The notes under the pieces: model-generated
Databases searched by the model: none
What the model was told of the DNA's origin: nothing
Seen by the model: the letters and a program-made list of their open reading frames with translations, nothing else
Program-made: the position numbers and the translations under genes
Part shown: positions 1 to 7,823 of the stretch, in pieces
Numbering within the stretch: the stretch's first letter is position 1
Layout: every line of letters starts with the position of its first letter
From: Oceanicoccus sp.
Lineage (GTDB): Bacteria; Pseudomonadota; Gammaproteobacteria; Pseudomonadales; Dasaniaceae
DNA length: 64,000 nt
Reading direction: 5' to 3'
Assembly (NCBI RefSeq): GCF_029238675.1
Contig: NZ_JAQWFR010000028.1
Span: 62,001 to 126,000, forward strand

Positions 1-306
1 TATTTCTCCCGCGCGCCTATACCCTGGAGCCGTGATAGCTTTGACGGCAGCAATGAGCAGTTACCAGCGGATGTTAACTACTATCGGCATATTGGTATCT
101 ATGCTTACCGGGTTTCTTTTTTGCACCAATTTGTTAGCTGGCCAAGCAGCTCACTGGAAGTGACCGAAAAATTGGAGCAACTGCGCGCATTGGAAAACGG
201 CGTTACCATTATGGCCAGTGAAGCCTGTGAAGCTATTCCTGCCGGTATTGATACCGAACAGGATTTACAGGCAGTACGCGCCTTGTTTGACCAGGATGGC
301 CACTGA
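1..306 (+). CDS. kdsB: 3-deoxy-manno-octulosonate cytidylyltransferase, C-terminal part (window edge)
   Basis: The open frame runs in from base 1 and ends at TGA 304-306, giving the last 101 residues. The opening residues YFSRAPIPWSRD match the KdsB segment that follows the nucleotide-binding core, and YYRHIGIYAYR and the late PAGIDTEQDL stretch are also typical of KdsB. The enzyme activates Kdo with CTP for lipopolysaccharide inner-core synthesis in the cytoplasm. murB follows 26 bases later on the same strand, so the two envelope genes are probably co-transcribed. The N-terminal catalytic half lies outside the window. Confidence 0.93.
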   Translation, partial: YFSRAPIPWSRDSFDGSNEQLPADVNYYRHIGIYAYRVSFLHQFVSWPSSSLEVTEKLEQLRALENGVTIMASEACEAIPAGIDTEQDLQAVRALFDQDGH

Positions 307-332
307 GTATGCCTGTTAGCGTGGTGACTTAA

Positions 333-1352
333 GTGACATTACATATGCGCCTGAATGCGCCGCTCCAGGGACTTAATACACTGGCCATTGAAGCCAGTGC
401 AAAATTCCTGATTGAAATTAAAAAACCTTCTGATGTGGTTGATGCCCTTGAGTTGGCCAAGTGTAATGAGTGGCCGGTTATTTTTTTAGGTGGCGGTAGT
501 AATATCGTTTTTACCGAAGACCTTGATGGTATGGCTATGCATTGCCTGCTAAAAGGTATTAGCGCAGAGCAGCAGGGTGATGATGTGCTGGTAACAGCGC
601 AGGCGGGTGAGAGTTGGCATGGTCTGGTGCAGTATTGCTTACAGCAGGGCTACTATGGTCTGGAAAACTTATCGTTGATCCCCGGTACTGTAGGTGCCGC
701 CCCCATCCAAAATATCGGCGCCTATGGTGTGGAGCTGGAACAGCTTGTGGAATCGGTCTACGGCTGGGACCTGAATCAGCAGGCCTGGCGCACACTATCG
801 GCAGAAGAGTGTCAGTTTTCCTATCGCAATAGTATTTTTAAACAGCAGCTAATGTATCGCTTTTTTATTACCTCGGTTACGCTGCGCCTGTCTTTAAATG
901 ATATACCCAATATTAGCTATGGTGCTTTACAACAGCATTTTAAAGCGGCAGGTATTCAATCTCCCACAGCTCAGCAAGTCTCTGAGGCGGTGATTGCTAT
1001 TCGCCAAAGTAAATTACCCGACCCAACCAAACTTGCCAATGTGGGTAGCTTTTTTAAAAACCCGATAATTAGCCAACAACAGCAGCAACAGCTGTTAAGT
1101 CAATTTCCTGATATGGTCTGTTACCCTCAAACCGATGGGCGCGTTAAAGTGGCTGCCGGATGGTTGCTGGAGCAAGCGGGGTGGAAGGGTAAAAAAATGG
1201 GCGCCGTTGGTATGCATGACCAGCAGTCATTGGTATTGATTAATTATCAGCAGGGTGATGGTAAAGATGTACTCGACCTGGCGGAGGCTATTGAGGAAGA
1301 TATTGCCCAACGCTTTTCGATTGAACTAGAAATTGAGCCGAAAATTTTTTAA
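333..1352 (+). CDS. murB: UDP-N-acetylenolpyruvoylglucosamine reductase (MurB)
   Basis: MurB reduces UDP-GlcNAc-enolpyruvate to UDP-MurNAc with NADPH and FAD, the second committed step of peptidoglycan synthesis in the cytoplasm. The 339-residue product has the FAD pyrophosphate-binding GGGSNIVF near residue 53, the GTVGAAPIQNIGAYG core, SYRNSIFK near residue 165, the catalytic-serine motif VGSFFKNP near residue 240, and a C-terminal glutamate in EIEPKIF. Length matches type I MurB. The GTG start at 333 is chosen because it puts the LNT motif at the spacing usual in pseudomonad MurB; ATG 345 is an alternative. Neither has a clear ribosome-binding site. The stop overlaps the uvrC start by one base (TAATG), which suggests translational coupling. 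Confidence 0.95.
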   Translation: MTLHMRLNAPLQGLNTLAIEASAKFLIEIKKPSDVVDALELAKCNEWPVIFLGGGSNIVFTEDLDGMAMHCLLKGISAEQQGDDVLVTAQAGESWHGLVQYCLQQGYYGLENLSLIPGTVGAAPIQNIGAYGVELEQLVESVYGWDLNQQAWRTLSAEECQFSYRNSIFKQQLMYRFFITSVTLRLSLNDIPNISYGALQQHFKAAGIQSPTAQQVSEAVIAIRQSKLPDPTKLANVGSFFKNPIISQQQQQQLLSQFPDMVCYPQTDGRVKVAAGWLLEQAGWKGKKMGAVGMHDQQSLVLINYQQGDGKDVLDLAEAIEEDIAQRFSIELEIEPKIF

Positions 1353-3238
1353 TGATCGAGTCAATTAACGATAAAACGACCAATACCTCGGAGGATAAAA
1401 AGCCTCCGGTATTTGATCACTCGTCATTTTTAAAAGCACTGACCACCAAGCCTGGCATTTACCAGATGTATGATGCCGATGGCAAAATACTCTATACCGG
1501 CAAAGCCAAAAACCTTAAAAATCGCTTATCCAGTTATTTTCGTAAGCAGGGCCTTGAGGTTAAAACCGCGGCCCTGGTTTCAAAAATTCAATCCATTGAA
1601 GTCACTATCACCAACACTGAAGCGGAAGCTTTATTGTTGGAGCATAACCTGATTAAGCAACAACGTCCCCCTTATAATATTTTATTACGGGATGATAAGT
1701 CTTTTCCCTATATTTATTTATCTTCCCAGCATGAATTCCCCCGTATTGTGATTCATCGTGGCGCCAAAAAAAGTAAGGGGCGTTATTTTGGTCCGTACCC
1801 CAGTTCCGGTGCAGTCAAAGAAAGCCTTAATTTTTTGCAAAAAGTTTTTAAGGTGCGCCAGTGTGAAGATAGCTTTTACAATAATCGCTCACGCCCCTGT
1901 TTGCAGCATCAAATTGATCGTTGCAGCGCGCCCTGTGTGAATAAAATTGCCGCTGAAGAGTATGAAGAGTCCGTGCGTCATACAGTGATGTTTTTAGAGG
2001 GAAAGAATAAAAGCCTGATTAATGAGCTGGCCAATAAAATGGATACCGCCTCCGCTGCGCTTGAGTTTGAAGAAGCCGGTGAATGCCGCGATAAAATCCA
2101 ATACCTGCAGCAGGTACAAGCCAGTCAATATATCGAAGGGGAGTCCGGTGATATTGATATTGCCGCCTGTGATTATCGCGCCGGGGTTGTGTGTATTCAG
2201 GTGCTGTTTGTCCGTGGTGGCCGAGTCTTAGGCAGTAAAAGCTATTTCCCAAAAGTTTACCTGGATGAACAGCAGCCACAAATTCTGGAAGCGTTTTTAT
2301 CCCAGTACTATTTGGCGGATGGTGCCGGTGCCCGGGCCGATAATATGCCCAGGGAAATTGTGGTTAGCCATGGGTTTGAAGGCAGGGAGACTTTGGCCGA
2401 AGCCCTGTCTGCACGTTTGGGTCGCAAAACCACGATTAGCCATCAGGTCCGTAGCCATCGGGCCAAGTGGTTAAAACTCGCTATTGAAACCGCGCAACAA
2501 AACCTGACCGGCCACCTGGCCAATAAACAAACCATCTACCAGCGCTTTGAAGCCTTGCAGGACGCCCTTAAGTTGCAGGAGTTACCACAGCGGCTGGAGT
2601 GTTTTGATATTAGCCACAGCAGCGGTGAAGCAACAGTGGCTTCTTGCGTGGTGTTTGATACTAACGGCCCCCTTAAATCTGATTATCGTCGGTTTAATAT
2701 TGAAGGCGTTAATGCCGGTGATGATTATGGTGCAATGCATCAGGCCCTGAGCCGTCGCTATACCCGTATTAAATCCGGTGAGGGGGCGATGCCGAATATC
2801 TTGTTTATTGATGGCGGCAAGGGACAGGTAAGCCAGGCCCTATCGGTGCTTGAGGAACTGCAAATCACTGACCTGCTAGTGGTTGGTGTGGCCAAAGGTA
2901 CAACTCGCAAGGCCGGTTTTGAAGTGCTTTATCGCGCTGATACTGGAGAAGAATTTGTAATGCCTTCGGATTCCTCCGGTTTACATCTGGTGCAGCATAT
3001 CCGCGATGAGTCCCACCGTTTTGCCATTACTGGCCACAAGCAACGGCGGGATAAAAAACGCCGTGAATCGCCGCTTGAAGGTATTCCCGGTGTGGGGCCC
3101 AAGCGACGCAGGGAATTACTGCGTCATTTTGGCGGCTGGCAGGAAGTCAAAGCTGCCAGCGCAGAGGATTTGGCTAATATTCCCGGAATCAGTGAAAAAT
3201 TGGCCAGAGATATAGTGGCGGCCCTCCATAATGGGTAG
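1352..3238 (+). CDS. uvrC: Excinuclease ABC subunit C
   Basis: UvrC is the dual-incision nuclease of nucleotide excision repair and acts with UvrA and UvrB. The 628-residue protein has the GIY-YIG nuclease at its N-terminus (KPGIYQMYDADGKILYTGKA, residues about 33-52), a UVR motif for UvrB contact (residues about 225-255, ALEFEEAGECRDKI), the RNase H-like endonuclease core (LECFDISHSSG and FIDGGKGQ), and tandem helix-hairpin-helix motifs at the end (IPGVGPKRR and IPGISEKLA). Length is normal. It overlaps murB by one base and pgsA follows 31 bases downstream. The uvrC-pgsA order is widespread in gammaproteobacteria, but the gacA/uvrY response regulator that often precedes uvrC is replaced here by murB. 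Confidence 0.97.
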   Translation: MIESINDKTTNTSEDKKPPVFDHSSFLKALTTKPGIYQMYDADGKILYTGKAKNLKNRLSSYFRKQGLEVKTAALVSKIQSIEVTITNTEAEALLLEHNLIKQQRPPYNILLRDDKSFPYIYLSSQHEFPRIVIHRGAKKSKGRYFGPYPSSGAVKESLNFLQKVFKVRQCEDSFYNNRSRPCLQHQIDRCSAPCVNKIAAEEYEESVRHTVMFLEGKNKSLINELANKMDTASAALEFEEAGECRDKIQYLQQVQASQYIEGESGDIDIAACDYRAGVVCIQVLFVRGGRVLGSKSYFPKVYLDEQQPQILEAFLSQYYLADGAGARADNMPREIVVSHGFEGRETLAEALSARLGRKTTISHQVRSHRAKWLKLAIETAQQNLTGHLANKQTIYQRFEALQDALKLQELPQRLECFDISHSSGEATVASCVVFDTNGPLKSDYRRFNIEGVNAGDDYGAMHQALSRRYTRIKSGEGAMPNILFIDGGKGQVSQALSVLEELQITDLLVVGVAKGTTRKAGFEVLYRADTGEEFVMPSDSSGLHLVQHIRDESHRFAITGHKQRRDKKRRESPLEGIPGVGPKRRRELLRHFGGWQEVKAASAEDLANIPGISEKLARDIVAALHNG

Positions 3239-3269
3239 AATGCCTGCACATTTTAATGATGCCTGATTA

Positions 3270-3827
3270 ATGAATATACCTAACGCCCTCACGCTATTTA
3301 GAATAGCCCTGATACCCGTCTTCGTTCTTGTCTTTTATCTTCCGTTTCACTGGAGCTTTATGGCGTCGGCGGTGATCTTTGCCCTGGCGGGCATTACGGA
3401 TTGGCTGGATGGCTATATGGCCCGTAAGTTGGATCAGTCTACGCCCTTTGGTGCGTTTCTTGATCCCGTTGCTGACAAACTGATGGTGGCTATTGCCCTG
3501 GTGCTATTAGTGGAGCGGTTTGGCAGTTGGTGGTTTACCATTCCGGCCATGGTGATTATTGGTCGTGAAATTGTTATTTCCGCTTTGCGTGAATGGATGG
3601 CTGAGTTGGGCAAACGTACTAGTGTGGCGGTGTCTTATGTGGGCAAGGTTAAAACCATGTTCCAGATTCTGGCAATACTGGTGTTATTGGTCGCAGCCCC
3701 TGAACGTAGTGGAATGTTGCTGGATGCGGGGCTGGTATTACTCTACCTCTCCGCTATCCTGACGCTCTGGTCTATGGTAGTTTATATCCGCGCCGCCTGG
3801 CCAACCTTTGAAATAGGCGGCGACTGA
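3270..3827 (+). CDS. pgsA: CDP-diacylglycerol--glycerol-3-phosphate 3-phosphatidyltransferase
   Basis: PgsA is an inner-membrane enzyme making phosphatidylglycerolphosphate from CDP-diacylglycerol. The 185-residue protein has the CDP-alcohol phosphotransferase signature, seen as DWLDGYMAR followed eight residues later by [10 protein letters not shown], with the four conserved aspartates. Several hydrophobic segments surround it. The gene begins with the usual [12 protein letters not shown]. It follows uvrC closely and is probably its operon partner. No tRNA cluster follows, unlike in enterobacteria where glyW-cysT-leuZ come next. Confidence 0.95.
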   Translation: MNIPNALTLFRIALIPVFVLVFYLPFHWSFMASAVIFALAGITDWLDGYMARKLDQSTPFGAFLDPVADKLMVAIALVLLVERFGSWWFTIPAMVIIGREIVISALREWMAELGKRTSVAVSYVGKVKTMFQILAILVLLVAAPERSGMLLDAGLVLLYLSAILTLWSMVVYIRAAWPTFEIGGD

Positions 3828-4024
3828 TCAAGGGAGAGCCTGAATCTTTTCTCTTCCACCAGCTCGCCGGTCAGCAGGTCAATGCTATAATTCTTACCTT
3901 CTCAGACATAGAATAGGGCAGCATGTTCGCAGAAACAGAGATAATGATAAAAAGCTCTGCCTGTGTTACAGGGGGCAAATATGCTAGTATGCATCAAAGT
4001 TCGCCTTAGCTTAGGAGCATTGTG

Positions 4025-4090
4025 ATGCCCGTAGTTAATAATCAGAAAAACAAGCTCACTTTGGCGGATTTTATTTATGCCGTTAGCTGA
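4025..4090 (+). CDS. Possible 21-residue micro-ORF before the porin gene
   Basis: ATG at 4025 sits seven bases after AGGAG (4013-4017), the best ribosome-binding site in this intergenic region. The frame reads MPVVNNQKNKLTLADFIYAV then Ser and stops with TGA at 4088-4090. It overlaps the upstream in-frame ATG (4077) of the porin reading frame. It could be a leader peptide that couples translation into the porin gene, the surviving 5' end of a decayed gene, or chance. I recognise no family. Confidence 0.3.
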   Translation: MPVVNNQKNKLTLADFIYAVS

Positions 4091-4118
4091 TTTAATCAAT
4101 ACATTCATAGCGATAATT

Positions 4119-5318
4119 ATGAGATACCACAAACTGTATTCACGGTGGTTGATAACTTGTTTGTTGTTGTTGCCTGCCGTTAGTTACTCCGATACCAGTT
4201 CTGATGAGGTAGGCAGTGAATCGTTTAAGCCCTCCTTTAATAAGCCGCGTAGCGATTTGCATATCAATGGTTTTTTGACGGTAGGAGTCAATCATGCTGA
4301 TCCCGAAGTGACCAGCACTAATGAAAGTTATCGGAGTGATCTATCCTTCGATACGAAGGCCATACTGGGTTTGCAGGCTACCTACCAGCTGACCAGTAAA
4401 TTTAATGTTACAGGCCAGATAGTGTCAAAGGCGGATAAGGATTGGGGGTTGGATACTGATCTGGATTGGGCTTTTTTTCGTTATCACCTGACTGATGATT
4501 TAACCTTTCGCGCAGGTCGCCTACGCTTACCCCTGTATTTTTTTTCTGAGTCCGCGGAAGTGGGCTTTAGCTACCCTTGGGTAACGCCTCCCTCTGAAGT
4601 TTATGTTGTGCCGTTGTTTGATTATGAGGGCGCAGATTTTCTCTACTCGATGTCGACTGGAGACTGGATTCATCAGTTGCAAGTTTTTGGCGGTAGTGTT
4701 GATACAGAGATCTTAAAGGCCAGTACTACCTACGGTATTAACCTCACTTCCAGTAGCGGGCCCTGGACATATCGGGCCAGCTTCTTAGAGGTTAATGATG
4801 CTGAGCTTAATTACCCCACATTTCCTCAACTGGAGTCTTCGTTTGAGATTGGGGATGCTATTGATTATTACGCTGCGGCAGCGATCTATGACGATGGCGA
4901 TTGGTTATTGATATCGGAATTGTCGGTTTTAGATACAGGAAGTAGTACGGTTTTATTCGGTAAGAATTCCGGTTATATCACAATCGGCAAGTATATAGAC
5001 CATTGGCTGCCGTACTTTAGCTACGGAAAATCTTACACCACAAATGAAGCGCCGTCTCAGGTGTTGTTTGAGTTGCCAGTTGAATTTCCTCCGTTCAGCA
5101 TTCCTGTCTATAGCGACATTCTGGAATTTACCACCACTTCTTATAGCCTGGGTTTGCGTTACAATCTTAATGCCAATACCAGCGTAAAATTTCAGTGGAG
5201 TCATTTTACTGATTTTGATGGTACCGGTGGTAGATTTTTCAATTTGAGATTTTCTAATTCGACAACAGATGTTGATAGTGTCGACACCTTCGCATTAGTA
5301 ATAGATATGGTGTTTTAA
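4119..5318 (+). CDS. Outer-membrane beta-barrel porin-like protein
   Basis: The preferred start is ATG 4119, because MRYHKLYSRWLITCLLLL followed by PAVSYSD makes a standard signal peptide; the frame also has an upstream ATG at 4077. The mature protein of about 375 residues alternates polar and aromatic residues in barrel fashion (for example FNVTGQIVSK, LTFRAGRLRLPLYF and TSVKFQWSHF) and ends in a terminal phenylalanine (FALVIDMVF), the usual C-terminal signal for BAM-mediated insertion. The GRLRLPLYFFSESAEVG segment resembles porins of the phosphate-selective O/P or DcaP-like type, though I cannot fix the family. Its stop overlaps the start of the next gene (TAATG at 5316-5320), so it is probably coupled to a small phosphate-binding-protein-like gene. 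Substrate is unknown; phosphate or another anion is a guess. Confidence 0.7.
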   Translation: MRYHKLYSRWLITCLLLLPAVSYSDTSSDEVGSESFKPSFNKPRSDLHINGFLTVGVNHADPEVTSTNESYRSDLSFDTKAILGLQATYQLTSKFNVTGQIVSKADKDWGLDTDLDWAFFRYHLTDDLTFRAGRLRLPLYFFSESAEVGFSYPWVTPPSEVYVVPLFDYEGADFLYSMSTGDWIHQLQVFGGSVDTEILKASTTYGINLTSSSGPWTYRASFLEVNDAELNYPTFPQLESSFEIGDAIDYYAAAAIYDDGDWLLISELSVLDTGSSTVLFGKNSGYITIGKYIDHWLPYFSYGKSYTTNEAPSQVLFELPVEFPPFSIPVYSDILEFTTTSYSLGLRYNLNANTSVKFQWSHFTDFDGTGGRFFNLRFSNSTTDVDSVDTFALVIDMVF

Positions 5319-5758
5319 TGATTATTAAACCATATACTCACTGGTTTGGATTGATAGTCGTGCTGATAGGTTTACTGTTGCCTGTGCATGTCTTTGCCAG
5401 TATTTTTGTGGTTGTTCATCCCGATAGAGACATCAATAACATTTCTCCAGTACAGGTTGCTAATATATTTCTCGGTAAAACAAAAAGGCTGTCTAACGGG
5501 GGATTGATTATTCCCGTTGACCAGTCCAGAGACAGCCACACTCGCAATGAGTTTTATAGCAAGCTGCTGAATAAAAATGAAAACCAAATGAACGTGTATT
5601 GGGCTCGACAGGTTTTCACCGGTAGAAGCCAGCCACCGGTTCAAGTGACTAACTGCAATGAAGTGAGGCTTCTGATTAAGGATAATCCCACCTTTATCGG
5701 CTATATCCACAGTGATTGTAACGATATTGGCATCAAAGTCATTTTAAGAATTCCTTAG
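5318..5758 (+). CDS. Small PstS-like periplasmic binding protein
   Basis: The 146-residue product has a signal peptide (hydrophobic residues about 10-27, ending VHVFAS). The mature part begins IFVVVHPDRDINNISPVQVA, then NIFLGKTKRL, and includes PVDQSRDSHTRNEFYSKLL and YWARQVFTGR. This pattern is typical of the short phosphate ABC transporter substrate-binding-like proteins (PBP-like) that lack a neighbouring transporter. The C-terminal IGYIHSDC resembles the family motif GYV. It overlaps the upstream porin gene by one base, so the two are one transcriptional unit. No Pst permease or ATPase genes are nearby. The function is not established; a surface or periplasmic anion-capture module, or a sensory ligand-binding role, are both possible. 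Confidence 0.65.
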   Translation: MIIKPYTHWFGLIVVLIGLLLPVHVFASIFVVVHPDRDINNISPVQVANIFLGKTKRLSNGGLIIPVDQSRDSHTRNEFYSKLLNKNENQMNVYWARQVFTGRSQPPVQVTNCNEVRLLIKDNPTFIGYIHSDCNDIGIKVILRIP

Positions 5759-5773
5759 ATCCATCCTCCGTTT

Positions 5774-5803
5774 TTTTCCGATACCTTTTCCGATACCTTT
5801 TCC
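5774..5803. repeat. Short tandem repeat, 12-bp unit, about 2.5 copies
   Basis: The unit TTTTCCGATACC occurs twice head to tail with a further half copy (TTTTCC). It lies between the PstS-like gene and the SOS promoter of umuD. No function is evident. Confidence 0.7.
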
Positions 5804-5847
5804 AGTACTTATCCCCGCCGCCTTGCCGGAATTATTATAAAGATATA

Positions 5848-5877
5848 TTGACATACTGTATGTCCATACAGTATAAA
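5848..5877 (+). promoter_or_regulatory. SOS promoter of umuDC with a perfect LexA box
   Basis: A LexA box of the form CTGT-N8-ACAG (CTGTATGTCCATACAG) occupies 5856-5871, extended symmetrically to TACTGTATGTCCATACAGTA (5854-5873). It lies between a consensus -35 TTGACA (5848-5853) and a -10 GTATAA/TATAAA (5871-5877), so bound LexA would occlude RNA polymerase. lexA itself is in this window with matching boxes. The first downstream gene is umuD at 5888, leaving a very short 5' leader. Confidence 0.93.
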
Positions 5878-5887
5878 TAGTCATACT

Positions 5888-6283
5888 ATGAAAGTGATAC
5901 TAATTCCAATATACGGCCATGCTGTTAGTGCCGGCTTTCCCAGCCCTGCAGATGATTTTATTGATGAGGAGATCGATCTCCTTAAAAAGCTGATAGAGCA
6001 GCCCAGTTCGACCTTTATCGCGCGAGTAGTGGGGCTGTCGCAGATTAATGTTGGCCTGTTCCCCGGTGACCTGTTAATCGTAGAGCGCCATATAAAACCC
6101 AAAAATGGCAGTCTGGTAATTGCCGCTTTAGATGGTGATTTAACCTGCAAAACTATTGATACCGAGCGACAGCTACTGCTCCCTGCTAATGACACTATGC
6201 AGCCTATACCTATCGGCAATAGTGAGTTGGTGATCGAGGGTGTGGTGCGACGCTGGATACGCTGCCATGTTCCTCTTGGCTGA
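5888..6283 (+). CDS. umuD: UmuD-like autoproteolytic subunit of DNA polymerase V
   Basis: UmuD is cleaved on RecA filaments to UmuD', which joins UmuC for error-prone translesion synthesis. The 131-residue protein has the cleavage region as Ala15-Gly16 (VSAGFPSP), where E. coli has Cys24-Gly25, so the N-terminal arm is about nine residues shorter. The catalytic serine is Ser51 and the lysine is Lys88, spaced 37 residues apart as in E. coli (60 and 97). The serine context is GLSQ rather than the usual GDSM, while LexA in the same window keeps GDSM. No strong ribosome-binding site precedes ATG 5888. The gene overlaps umuC by 17 bases and is controlled by the SOS box at 5856. Confidence 0.9.
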   Translation: MKVILIPIYGHAVSAGFPSPADDFIDEEIDLLKKLIEQPSSTFIARVVGLSQINVGLFPGDLLIVERHIKPKNGSLVIAALDGDLTCKTIDTERQLLLPANDTMQPIPIGNSELVIEGVVRRWIRCHVPLG

Positions 6284-7520
6284 TTGCCGCAGCTGCTTTG
6301 CCAGCTGTGAGCAAATTTACCGCCCGGACCTGAGGGGCAAGCCGGTTGTCGTGCTAAGCAATAATGACGGCTGTGTAGTGGCCCGCAGCCATGAGGCCAA
6401 AGCCCTGGGTATTCCCGATTTGGAGCCCTTCCATAAAATCCAGCATTTACTCAGGCAGCACGGCGTAGCGATTTTTTCCTCTAACTACGAACTCTATGGG
6501 GATATCAGCCATAGAGTGATGACCACCTTGAGTCGCTTTTCCCCGGAGGTAGAGGTCTATTCCATTGATGAAATGTTTCTGGATATGACGGGGCTAAATG
6601 ATGACTTTAATACCTATGGCCAAACGATTAAAAAAAGCCTGTGGCAAGAAGTCAGAATGCCAATAGAAGTGGGGATAGCACCCACCAAAACCCTGACCAA
6701 ACTCGCCAGCCACGCCGCCAAAAAAATCCCTAAACTGAATGGTGTTTGTGTGCTCGACCAACCCCATAAATGGCAGTGGGTGCAGCAGCGTTTACCGGTT
6801 AAAAAAATCTGGGGTATAGGTTCACGCTTTGCTCACCGGTTAAACGCCCTGGATATTTATACCGCTTATGATTTGGCAATAGCTGACCCGAAACAACTGC
6901 GCAAGCAGTTCAATATCAATATTGAGCGTACTATTAATGAGTTAAACGGCATTGCCTGTTACTCGCTTGATCAACAACCCGTCGCCAAGCAGCAAATTTT
7001 CTGTACCCGTTCCTTTGGTGAAAAGCTAACCACATTGCAACCATTAGAGCATGCGGTAAGTGGCTATGCCGCCAGGGCCGCGGAAAAACTCAGGGTCCAA
7101 AACCACACCGTAAAAACCTTACAGGTGTTTATCAATACTTCTCCCTATGAGCCTGATTACTACAGCCGCAGTCGCACCATCAAACTGCCCTTCGCCACCG
7201 ACGATAGCCGCTTTATTATTCACTATGCACGCAAAGCCGTAAGGGATATTTTCCAGGCTGGCCGACGTTATTTAAAAGCCGGAGTAGGGCTGGTTGAGTT
7301 GCAGGACAAAGCCTTTCAGCAAGATGATTTATTCCACCCAGGGCAACCCTTAAAGTCCGAGCATTTGATGGCAGCACTGGACAAGATTAACCGTCGCTAT
7401 GGGCAGGGTTCTGCCTATATCGGTGCCGAAGGCTCAAAGCAGCGCTGGAAAATGCGCCAGCAATACCTGTCACCGGCCTATACCACCCGTTGGAGTGATA
7501 TTCCTTGTGTTAGGAGTTAA
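6267..7520 (+). CDS. umuC: DNA polymerase V catalytic subunit UmuC
   Basis: Y-family translesion polymerase, 417 residues. The start at ATG 6267, inside the end of umuD, aligns with E. coli UmuC (MF then LLADC). Asp6 and the pair in YSIDEMF provide the metal-binding carboxylates. The steric-gate position 11 is Phe. SNNDGCVVAR, FSSNYELYGD, VGIAPTKTLTKLA and WGIGSRFAHRL (thumb/HhH) follow in order, then RSFGEKL and SYAARAAEKLR in the little-finger part, and the family C-terminus SPAYTTRWSDI. Length is normal (E. coli 422). It forms an SOS-induced operon with umuD. Confidence 0.97.
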   Translation: MFLLADCRSCFASCEQIYRPDLRGKPVVVLSNNDGCVVARSHEAKALGIPDLEPFHKIQHLLRQHGVAIFSSNYELYGDISHRVMTTLSRFSPEVEVYSIDEMFLDMTGLNDDFNTYGQTIKKSLWQEVRMPIEVGIAPTKTLTKLASHAAKKIPKLNGVCVLDQPHKWQWVQQRLPVKKIWGIGSRFAHRLNALDIYTAYDLAIADPKQLRKQFNINIERTINELNGIACYSLDQQPVAKQQIFCTRSFGEKLTTLQPLEHAVSGYAARAAEKLRVQNHTVKTLQVFINTSPYEPDYYSRSRTIKLPFATDDSRFIIHYARKAVRDIFQAGRRYLKAGVGLVELQDKAFQQDDLFHPGQPLKSEHLMAALDKINRRYGQGSAYIGAEGSKQRWKMRQQYLSPAYTTRWSDIPCVRS

Positions 7521-7533
7521 TAGTAAAACAATA

Positions 7534-7563
7534 TTGCAAATGATAATCATTATCATTTATGAT
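7534..7563 (+). promoter_or_regulatory. Fur box overlapping a sigma70-type promoter
   Basis: The 19-base window 7536-7554 matches the classical Fur consensus GATAATGATAATCATTATC at 17 of 19 positions. The surrounding 21 bases (7538-7558) form a perfect palindrome around a central C with ten-base arms (AAATGATAAT and its complement). A -35 TTGCAA (7534-7539) and a -10 TATGAT (7558-7563) flank it with 18-base spacing, so Fur with ferrous iron should block transcription of the downstream small gene. This is inference from an unusually clear site. Confidence 0.9.
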
Positions 7564-7592
7564 GCTTTTAACTCAACCAAGGAGACTTTAGC

Positions 7593-7772
7593 ATGAAGCA
7601 ATATTATTTAGAGCCGGCCAGCGAGAAAGTACAATTGGAAATCCCTGTTAAAACCTTACGTCGTTTAATGGCAGGTAAGCCTTTATTGGCTGAAGATCTG
7701 CATTGTTTAAATCAGGGATCGCAGCAGCGAGTCAGGCGCTTGTTAATGGACTATATGATGGGTAAAAGTTGA
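7593..7772 (+). CDS. Small basic protein, 59 residues, probably iron-regulated
   Basis: ATG 7593 follows a strong AAGGAGA (7579-7585) at good spacing, about 30 bases downstream of the Fur-box promoter. The protein reads MKQYYLEPASEKVQLEIPVK, then TLRRLMAGKPLLAEDLHCLN and QGSQQRVRRLLMDYMMGKS. It has one cysteine, no membrane segment and no signal peptide, and looks mostly helical with a basic centre. It is not HemP-like or Bfd-like: there is no CxxC. I do not recognise the family. The placement under a near-consensus Fur box makes a role in iron starvation likely. The next gene starts 51 bases downstream and could share the transcript. Confidence 0.8.
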   Translation: MKQYYLEPASEKVQLEIPVKTLRRLMAGKPLLAEDLHCLNQGSQQRVRRLLMDYMMGKS

Positions 7773-7823
7773 GTTGTGGGTGAATTATTGTCAGTATCAT
7801 TCGACCGATCATAAACAGGCTAC

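Noticed and set aside
4077-4118. Upstream ATG as the porin start
   Set aside because: It would add 14 residues ahead of a complete signal peptide; ATG 4119 is a better N-terminus.
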